A stretch of 64,000 nucleotides of DNA, taken from assembly GCF_000321225.1 (NCBI RefSeq), contig NW_004450276.1:2766428-2830427 (forward strand), in the 5' to 3' direction. The notes beneath the pieces are model-generated. The model saw only the letters and a program-made list of their open reading frames with translations. It ran no database searches and was not told the DNA's origin. Within the stretch, counting starts at the first letter, position 1. Each line of letters starts with the position of its first letter. Shown here piece by piece: positions 56,246 through 64,000 of this stretch. The position numbers and the translations under genes were made by a program. Origin of the DNA: Odobenus rosmarus divergens (taxonomy: Eukaryota; Chordata; Mammalia; Carnivora; Odobenidae).

Positions 56246-58614
56246 AATGGGAAATGGCTTTTAGGGTATTGGTTGGAAGCATTTCTTTCTCTTATTTATA
56301 ATCTATAAATTGTTGGTGTGGGTATATGATTAATCAATGCTCTTTACCCTGAGAATTCTGTTCTCCTTGCATTCAGGGTAATGCAAGGGTCATTCCACAT
56401 GCTTTTTGCTAGAAGAGTCTTTTCCTGCTTAGAGTTACAGTGGAAAACCAATCCAGCCCTATGAGAAACGTGATTGCTATGAAACTTGTCTCCTACTCCA
56501 GCGATTGTGGATCCGTCACTGAACAAGACCATCACCCTTTGGTTACTTCTTTACAAAAGCAGGATTTAATTTCAACCCCATCTAATTATTTTCTGGAACC
56601 TAGTTTTGTAGAATCATTGTTTTGTTATTTTATGGGAGGATGCTGGGGAAAGGTGTATAAAATGCTCTAAAGCAAAGATATATTAGAAATATTTCTGCTG
56701 TGGCCAGATTGTCCGAATCTGACTTTGAAGTCGGTATTTTCATTGGATATTTAGCGCTTATCAAAATCATTTGCAGCCAAAATAAAATGTCAGTCAGAGG
56801 CATACATTTTACCGCTACAAGTTTAAGATTTCATAGGATTTTTGTGATGTATATCTCTTCAAGGTACGGTTTGACAGAAATTAAATTAAATCTGCCATTT
56901 CAAATAAATCCTGAGGATGGAAAAATTATAGATAATTTTTAATATTTGATAAATATATGTTCTTCTCTAGCAGTGAATGCCACTGTTGAAATAAATAATA
57001 ATTTTAAAAACTATTTGAGATAAACACTGTTTTTAGTAAAAGGTATCATTAAAGAGAATGACACACATATTACAACAGTAACATGATTAAAATTCTCCAT
57101 GTGATTATCATAAATTACAAAATTAATTTAAAATTGTGGGGTTTTTTTGCTATTTAATTCACTAAAAATATTCCACATTTAATAAATATTCCACATTTAA
57201 TAAATGAGGTGTTTGCTAGACTTTTTGTGATATATCATAAAATAAGTTAGAATAGTCAAAATATCCTCGTATGAGACTTAATTTTGAAGACTATCAAGAT
57301 TAGTTTCAAAAGGAAACCCAGAAGACAGAACATATTACTATAGTACTATAACACATTCCATAAAATTACATCATTTTTAACTTAAAATAGCTATAAAACT
57401 AATAAAGAAAATTAAAGAAATTGGAACATTCTGATACACAAATTGCATTTATTTTTCATGTTTTTTTCCAGTCCTTCTCTCAATCCACACATATTTTTAA
57501 CAGGTATAATCACGTTACATGCAATTTGATATCTGTGATTTTAATGTAAAATTATATATATTTTCACATCTTGCTGTGTAATCTTTATAAGTATCATTTT
57601 TAATGATCACAATATTCTTTTGGGATATTGCTGTAATTTGCCCAACTACTTTTCTCATGCTGGACTCAGTCACATTTGTTTGCTTCCTGAGGAGGCACTT
57701 ATAAGATTAAGTTATAATAAATAGCTCCCTATGTGGTATGATTGGAGTAGGGCTGAAAAAATATTTCTCATTTCACAATATCTGTGCAAAGTTATTATTC
57801 ATTCTTATACCTTGGCCTGAATCAGTTAGCATATTAATGCTAGCTAAAATACAAGAAATACATTTTGAATAGAGAAGATGTGAGCACAGTGAGTGCTCAC
57901 TCACCCTGGGAAACCGAGCTGATGGGTTGACGCTGAGCCCAGGCCCTTGTGTGAGAATCAGTACCCAAAGGGTCAGCAAGGACACCACATTTCCAGTATA
58001 AAATCGATTATTGGGTTGAGGCATACGATCTATACAATTTGTATGGAGGTTAGTTTTGTACAGACATGGAAAGAATCTGCAAGTAAAAAGAAACGACAGT
58101 AAGATTTTTTTTCTGGGTTGGGTTGGAGGAACTTTAGGGAGATGTTACTGATTTACAACATGTATCCAGTATGGGTAGAAAAATAATAAATTGACTTGAT
58201 CAGAAATTTAACACAGGAACATGACTGTGGTAACAATGGTGCCAAATCAGTAGAGTCAGATCACACTTGTCAGTTCTGTTGTTTGTCATTAAGCCATGTA
58301 GAAAATACTAATGACTGGCAAGATTTTGAAAGCTGATCTTTTTTTTCAGATTCTTTCATGGTCCAACTGACCAAGACATCACTGGATCAAGGGTTCATCA
58401 AAATTGTAAGGCAGTATACAAGGAGCAATAGGATTCCTTTTTCCATTAGTGGGCTGCATTATAATTTAGGAGCTAATTTTTGTTCACTAAATTGAGCTAT
58501 GACCATTTATGACCAAAATGATAATACTCAGTTTTAAGGATTTAATTGGAGCAATGAAGTAAATTGTAAATTTCATGAGTTGTTAATTATGTGTATAAAT
58601 GTAGCAGTAATTAT
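56246..58614. other. AT-rich unique DNA; one exon-like block and a small tandem duplication
   Basis: At 57166-57201 an 18-base unit (AAATATTCCACATTTAAT) is present twice, back to back and identical. At 56433-56651 an open frame (with SYSSDCGSVTEQDHHPLVTS) follows a TTTTCCTGCTTAG acceptor and meets a mediocre AAG/GTGTAT donor. I do not claim it as an exon. Nothing else is recognised. Confidence 0.4.
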
Positions 58615-59600
58615 GTTCATTCATTCATTCACTCACATTATAACAATATTCACATTCACAGCAATGTCTTTTGAGGTTTTGCATGTGGCAGGCTCTAGTC
58701 TGGGGGATATAATAGTGAACAAGACAAAGTCCCTATTCTAATGCAGCTTATATTCTAGCGGAGTGAGATAGATGGTAAACAAGTAAACACATACATATAC
58801 AAAATTTTAAATTTCGGTTTACACAGGAAAAGCAGAAGTAAGCTAAGAACACTGTAGGCAGACCTGTTTTATTATTTTTATTTTTATTTTTTTTATTTTC
58901 AGTAGGCTGCATGCTCCAGGTGGGCTCAAACTCATTCTCCGGATCAAGAACCACATGCTCTACCGCCTGACCCAGCCAGACGCCCCCAGATCTGTTTTAT
59001 ATTAGGTGGTCATAGAAGTCTGAAAAACTAGAATCAAGACCTGAAGACAGGAGGGGACAAGCCTGCAGGTATGTGGAAGGACTTCTAGGTGACAACATAG
59101 CAAGTGTCCAGGTGTTGAGGTAGAACATTCTGGGTATTGTCCAGGGAAAGCAATGAAGCAGGTGTGCTGGGGCAGAGTGGATAAGGAGAGGAGTTACATA
59201 CAATGACTCCAAAAGGTTGTGTGTTTTGGGGGGTGCGGGGTATGGAGGGTGTAGAACTTTTAGACCACTGCAATGACTTTGGCTTTTACTTAGGATGAGG
59301 TAAGAATCCATTACAGTGTTTCGACCAGACTGGAGATATGATTGGGTTTGTCTTAAAGGAATCACCCTGCAGTGTGGAAAATTAATAAACATGAGAAGAA
59401 AAAAAAGGAAACCAGATAGCAATTTTATGCAGAGAAGGTAACTCTATCTTTGAGATAATGGAAGTGGTCAGATTCAGGATATATTTAGAAGGATGAGTGA
59501 TAGGACTCCTGTTGGACTGAACATGTAGTGTGATGTTGAGAAGGCAAGGATGACTGAGGCTTCTGGTCTGAGCAACTGGGAGGATGAGATGGCCATTTAG
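58615..59600 (-). mobile_element. L2 LINE remnant, split by a SINE
   Basis: TTCATTCATTCATTCACTCA, CAGGCTCTAGTCTGGGGGAT, GTGAACAAGACAAAGTCCCT, then beyond the SINE GAGGTAGAACATTCTGGGTA, GACTTTGGCTTTTACTTAGG, and AGACTGGAGATATGATTGGG. It is antisense L2, and open antisense frames here are artefacts. Confidence 0.65.
58873..58987 (-). mobile_element. Short older CanSINE
   Basis: AGTAGGCTGCATGCTCCAGG to GACCCAGCCAGACGCCCCC is the short-body type also seen at 10658. AGACCTGTTTTAT (58860-58872) and AGATCTGTTTTAT (58988-59000) flank it. Confidence 0.9.
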
Positions 59601-59634
59601 TGAGATACAAAGTGTTCTGGCAGAAGCAGCTCTT

Positions 59635-60370
59635 TGATCCATTTTGAGTTAATTTTTGAATATAGTATAAAGTAGGTGTCCAACTTTATTCTTTTGCATG
59701 TGAATATCCAGTTTTCCCAGCAATGCTTGTTGAAATGACTGCCCTTTCCTCATTGAATGGTTCTGGAACCCTTGTCAAAATCATGCGACCACCCTATGGG
59801 AGGGTCTGCTTCTGGGCTCTCTCTTCTGTTGCATTGGAATATATGTCTTTCTTGATGACAGCACCAAAGCTTTGATTGCTGTAGCTTTGTAGAAAGTCTT
59901 GAAATCAGCAAGCGTGAGACCTCTATATTTGTTCTTTTTTTCCAAAATTGCTTTGGCTGTTCAGGGCCCCTTGAGATGCTCTATGAATTTTAGGATGGAT
60001 TTTTCTATTTCTGCAAAAAAAAACGTCTTCGGGATTTTGATAGGATTGCATTGAATGTGTAGATATTGATATCTTAACAATATTAAGTTTTCCAATCCAT
60101 GAACATGAATGTCTTTCCATTTATTGATGTCTTCTTTGACCTCTTACAGCAACATCTTGTAGTTTTCAGTCTTTGCCTCCTTGATGAAGTTTCTTACTAA
60201 CTATTTAATTCTTTTGTGATGCCATATTATTTTTTATTTTTAAATTTCTCCCCCAGATTTATTGAGATACAATTGACATGCACCATTGTGTAAATTTAAG
60301 GTGTACTAAGTGATGATTTGATAGATGTATATATTGTGAAATGATTACAAGAATAAGTCTAGTTAAAACA
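59635..60370 (-). mobile_element. L1 ORF2 and 3' UTR fragments
   Basis: Antisense ORF2 polymerase-region pattern (GATTTTGATAGGATTGCATTG, CATGAATGTCTTTCCATTTA, CTCCTTGATGAAGTTTCTTA) runs to about 60235. A different 3' UTR piece follows (TTATTGAGATACAATTGACA, GTAAATTTAAGGTGTACTAA). They may be one L1 with an internal loss or two elements. Confidence 0.75.
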
Positions 60371-60774
60371 CAGTTTGATGCTATTTTAAGTAGAATGGTA
60401 TTCTTAATTTCCTTTTTGGATTGCTCATTGTTAGTGTATGGAAATGCAACTGATTTTTGTTGAAACCTTCCCCCCACATATAATATCTCTAAAAATCCTG
60501 TAAAACTATGGTCCTATAGAGCACAGTTTAGGAAATATTGCCCAAAGGAACATGCTAATTTTGTTGTTGCTGTTGTTGCAAAGTCTTTCTTTAAACCCAT
60601 TTGCTTTTCCATATCATTTGGGGAACTTTGTTTATGTCACTTTTCACATTTATGATAAATCATATTCTTATTTATTTTGAAGGAAAAGAGTCTAGAGAAT
60701 TTGAATAATGTCTGTAGTCAAATAAAAGTTGATTTATGCATCTACCAGAATTCCCTATTTACCCTCATTTCATT

Positions 60775-60895
60775 AATTCAAAGGACAAAAGTTCAAATCT
60801 AAGTTCTACTGTATGTGAACTATATGACTTTGAACATCTTGCTTCATGATTCTGAGCCTAAACTTTCTAGTCTGTAAAACAGGGTAACAAGGCTG
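60775..60895 (+). mobile_element. MIR SINE fragment
   Basis: AAGTTCTACTGTATGTGAAC, TATATGACTTTGAACATC, GAGCCTAAACTTTCTAG and CTGTAAAACAGGGTAACAAG fit the MIR order loosely. Confidence 0.55.
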
Positions 60896-61016
60896 GAATT
60901 ATTTTTTGTTATAACCAAAGGACACATATATGTCTATTTCACTTAGGGAGTGTTTTAAATTGTAGATGAAGAATGTGTATTGCATTTAGACTCTGCTATT
61001 GGTTCTTTTTTGAAAC

Positions 61017-62570
61017 TGATGTATAGTTGACATACAATGTTATATTAGTTTCAGGTGTCCTACCTAGTGCCTGGACAGATCTATACATTAGGCAATACTT
61101 GCCACAGTAAGTGTAGTTATCACATTCACTCTACAATGTTACTTCAGTATTATTGACTATATTCCCCATACTGTACTTTTCATACCTGTAACTATTTATT
61201 TAATAACTGGAAATTTGTACTCTTTAATCCCCTTCACCTATTTTGCCCATCCCTCTCTGCCCTCTCCCCTCTGGCAATCACAAGTTTATTCTCTATTTAT
61301 AAGATTGTTTCTGGTTTTGTGTGTGCATGTTTGTTTGCTCATTTTTTTTAAAGATTCTTTTTTTTTTTTAAAGATTATTTATTTGAAAAAGAGAGAGAAA
61401 GTCAGGGGAGGAGCAGGGGGAGAGAGTCTTCAAGCAGACTCCCTGTTGAGCGTGGAGCCCGACCTCGGGCTTGATTTCACGCCCATGAGATCATGACCTG
61501 AGCCAAAAGCGAGAGTCAGACATTCAACTGACTGAGCCACCCAGGCACCCCTCATTTGTTTCGTTTTTTTAAATTTCACATGTAAGTAAAATCATATCAT
61601 ATTTGCCTTTCTCTGACTTATTTCACTTAGTATAATATTCCCTAGTTCTGTCCATGTTGTCACGAATGGCAAGATTTTATTTTTCCTTATGGCTGAGTAA
61701 TATTCCATTATATAAATAGATCTATCTCACATCTTCCTAATCCATTCATTTATCGATGGACACTTAGGTTGCTTCCAAGTCTTGACTTTTGTAAATAATA
61801 CTGCAATAAATGTAAGGGTGCATATATTTTTTCAAATTGGTGTTTTTGTTTTCTTTGGGTAAATACCCAGTAGCGGATTACTGGATTGGATGGTATTTCT
61901 GTTTTTAATTTTTTGAGGAAACTCCATACTGTTTTCCACAGTGGCTGCACCAATTTACATTCCTACCAACAGGACTTGAGGGTTCCCTTTTTACCACATC
62001 CTCACCAACATTTGTTATTTCTCATCTTTTTGATTCTAGCCATTCTGACAAGTGTGAGGTGATATATCATTGTGGTTTTGATTTTCATTTCCCTGATGAT
62101 GAGTGATGTTGAGCATCTTTTCATGTGTCTGTTGGCCAACTGGATGTCTTCTTTGGAAAAATGTCTATTCAGTTTCTCTGCTCCCTTTTTACTCAGATTT
62201 TTTTTTTTTGATGTTAAGTTATATGAGTTCTTTGTATATTTTGGATATTAACCCCTTATCAGATATATCATTTACAAATATCTTCTTCCATTCAGTAGGT
62301 TGCCTTTTTGTTTTGTTGATGGTTTCCTTGGCTGTGCAAAAGCTTTTTGGTTCAATACGGTCCCAATAGTTTATTTTTACTTTTGTTTCCTGTATCTGAG
62401 CACACATACGTAGAAAAATGTTACAACGGCTGATGTTAGAGACATTACTTCCTGTGCTCTCTTCTAAGATTTTTATGGTTTTAGGTTTCACATTTAGGTA
62501 TTTAATCCCTTTTGAGTTTATTTTTGTGTATGGTGTAAGAAAGTGGTCTAGTTTCATTCTTTTGCATTGC
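61017..62570 (-). mobile_element. L1 (L1MA-like), 5'-truncated, split by a SINE
   Basis: The antisense 3' UTR (GTTATATTAGTTTCAGGTGT) leads into ORF2 C-terminus (GCAAGATTTTATTTTTCCTT, GGATTACTGGATTGGATGG, CCATACTGTTTTCCACAGTG, GCTGTGCAAAAGCTTTTTGG), ending GTCTAGTTTCATTCTTTTGC. It is older than the L1 at 27580, with many stops. Confidence 0.85.
61340..61550 (-). mobile_element. CanSINE inside L1, older body
   Basis: The body is GAGATCATGACCTGAGCCAA with GCGAGAGTCAGACATTCAAC and the head ends GAGCCACCCAGGCACCCC. The host L1 resumes at CATTTGTTTCGTTTTTTTAA. Confidence 0.88.
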
Positions 62571-62824
62571 TATTCATTCTTTATGTCCTAAGTTATAATA
62601 CTAGACTTAAGAAAATTTATTTCTTCATTCATGGAAACATGAGATATATGCAAATTATAAGGTCTAATAATATCATTAATTAATTTCTATTATTTAGGCT
62701 TGACAGTATTGCTAGACTTGTTAATTTCTCTGATATGGTCTGACAGCTGACATTTGAAAGCACAAAATGGATGATACTTTCTGAGGTTGGGGAGTTGGAT
62801 GAGACATTCCTAAGCATGATTGCT

Positions 62825-64000
62825 GGGGGCGGAGCAAGATGGCGGAGTAGGAGACCTGGATTTCGTCTGGTCTCAGGAATTCAGCTGGATAGGGATCAAA
62901 CCATTCTGAACACCTACGAACTCAACAGGAGATCGAAGAAGAGAGTAGCAACAACTCTCTGAACAGAGAAGTGACCACTTACTGGAAGGTAGGACGTGCG
63001 GAGAAGTGAATCCGAGGCGATATTCGGGAGGATAGATGGAGGGGGAGGGGGCCTCCGTCGGCCGCTTCTGGCAAGTGATAGAGCCGCGGAGCACAAAATC
63101 AGAACGTTTAGAAGTCGGCTCCGCTGAGGGACATCGCTCCAGTGGCTAAGTGGGGGGTGGAACCCTCGCGGGACAGTGTGGTCTCAGGACCCTCGGGGTC
63201 ACAGAAAGACCGGGGGTGCCTAGGTGCGGAAGGCCATAAACTGATCTGTGGCACAGTCAGGCCACTGCTCTTCCAGCAGGGACCCAACAAGCAGCAGATC
63301 CAGGGAGACTCCCCTTCCTCCCCCGGGAGGAGTCGCACAGGAGCGCACCACAGGGATCTGCTGGGATTGGAGACTCCACACGGGGTCGGGTGCCAGAGAT
63401 AGAAACGCTCGGTCACAGGCCGGGTGAGCACGGAGTGCGGCCGGAGACCAGGGACACGGGAGTGACTGCTTTTCTCTGAGGGCGCACTGAGGAGTGTGGC
63501 CCTGAGTTCTCGGCTCCTCCGGGCAGAGATTGGGAGGCCGCCATTTTCACCCTGGTCCTCCAAAGCTGTACCGAGAGCTTGCAGGGAACAAAAGCTCCCT
63601 ACAGCAAACCGGAGCAGATGGCTTAGCCCGGACCAGGCAAGGGCGGGGCAAATCCGCCTCCGGCAAAGGCATTTGGGAACCACGGCAACAGGCCCCTCCC
63701 CCAGAAGATCAGCAAGAAGAGCCAGCCAAGACCAAGTTTACTGATCAATGAGAACGGCAGAACTCCAGCGCTAGGGGAACACTGCACATAGAATTCATGA
63801 CTTTTTTACCATGATTCTTTAGTCTTTCAAAGTTAATTTTTTGAACTGTCTTTTTTTTATTTTTATTTTTGCTTTTTCAACCAACATCTTATCAATCCCT
63901 TTTTTAAAAACATTTTTAGTTTTCATTTTTAGAGTCATATTTTATCCCTTCATAGTAGTTACCCTTATTTTTGGCATATATATATAAGTTGTTCTCTCTT
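62825..64000 (+). mobile_element. 5' end of a young, possibly full-length L1, cut by the right edge
   Basis: Begins GGGGGCGGAGCAAGATGGCGG, the standard start of L1 RNA, with a YY1-type CAAGATGGCGG at 62835-62845 that in other L1s fixes the start site. A CpG-rich 5' UTR follows to about 63770, then an AT-rich stretch typical of carnivore L1 before ORF1 (GGCATATATATATAAGTTG). ORF1 and ORF2 would lie beyond 64000, so activity cannot be judged. Nearly all other L1s here are truncated, which makes a preserved 5' end notable. Open frames inside are not host genes. Confidence 0.9.

Noticed and set aside
58997..59422. 141-codon antisense frame
   Set aside because: It lies in antisense L2, whose complement is pyrimidine-rich and naturally poor in stops.
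2878..61550. tRNA genes at CanSINE heads
   Set aside because: The heads derive from a tRNA and keep parts of the A and B boxes, but they are joined to SINE bodies and lack a complete cloverleaf.
63108..63744. Long open frames near the right edge as a host gene
   Set aside because: They lie within the GC-rich 5' UTR of an L1 that begins at 62825. The antisense one is kept only as a possible ORF0-like curiosity.
1..64000. CRISPR array, integron, prophage or bacterial defence system
   Set aside because: The DNA is clearly mammalian. The repeats are dispersed retroelements, and there are no spaced direct repeats or compact bacterial operons.

Overview
This is mammalian nuclear DNA from a carnivore. 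tRNA-derived CanSINEs are scattered throughout: each has a tRNA-like head, a CT-rich block, an AATAAA-rich tail and target-site duplications (TSDs). Their consensus (head GCGCCTGGGTGGCTCAG; in the youngest copies a CGGGAAGCCTGC-type body) looks arctoid (bear, seal, mustelid, raccoon group) rather than dog. Carnivore-type L1s and ancestral mammalian repeats (L2, MIR, MLT1, MER5, Tigger) fill most of the rest. Everything here was read by eye, and family names are from recognition, not a database search.

Layout. 1-5 kb: an L1 3' end, a MER5-type element, a broken RPS17 retropseudogene with a SINE at its tail, old L1, MLT1 and L2. 5-17 kb: L2, MLT1 and single LTRs separated by plain AT-rich DNA, with a SINE-inside-SINE nest and a possible 50-nt exon at 10.5 kb. 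17.5-20.3 kb: two old antisense L1s, the first carrying an inverted copy of its own 3' end. 27.6-29.3 kb: a 5'-truncated L1 with an 11-bp TSD. 32-36 kb: LTR, MLT1, L1 3' end, L2 and SINEs. 40.0-40.8 kb: a CHCHD2 retrocopy with an open 155-codon frame. 42-44 kb: an old L1 hit by four later insertions. 46.9-47.1 kb: an isolated CpG island. 47.6-56 kb: L2 blocks, a head-to-head SINE pair and possible exons. 58.6-62.6 kb: L2 and antisense L1. 62.8 kb to the right edge: the intact 5' end of a young L1 that continues outside the window.

No complete host protein gene was found. The only gene-derived sequences recognised with confidence are the two retrocopies (CHCHD2, RPS17). Weak evidence suggests intronic sequence of a plus-strand transcript: 25 of 31 CanSINEs point to the minus strand, and the exon-like blocks listed lie on the plus strand. 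The most testable idea is a small plus-strand transcript that starts in the CpG island, splices at 47077 and continues at 50891-50951. No microbial system, CRISPR array, tRNA or rRNA gene was seen.
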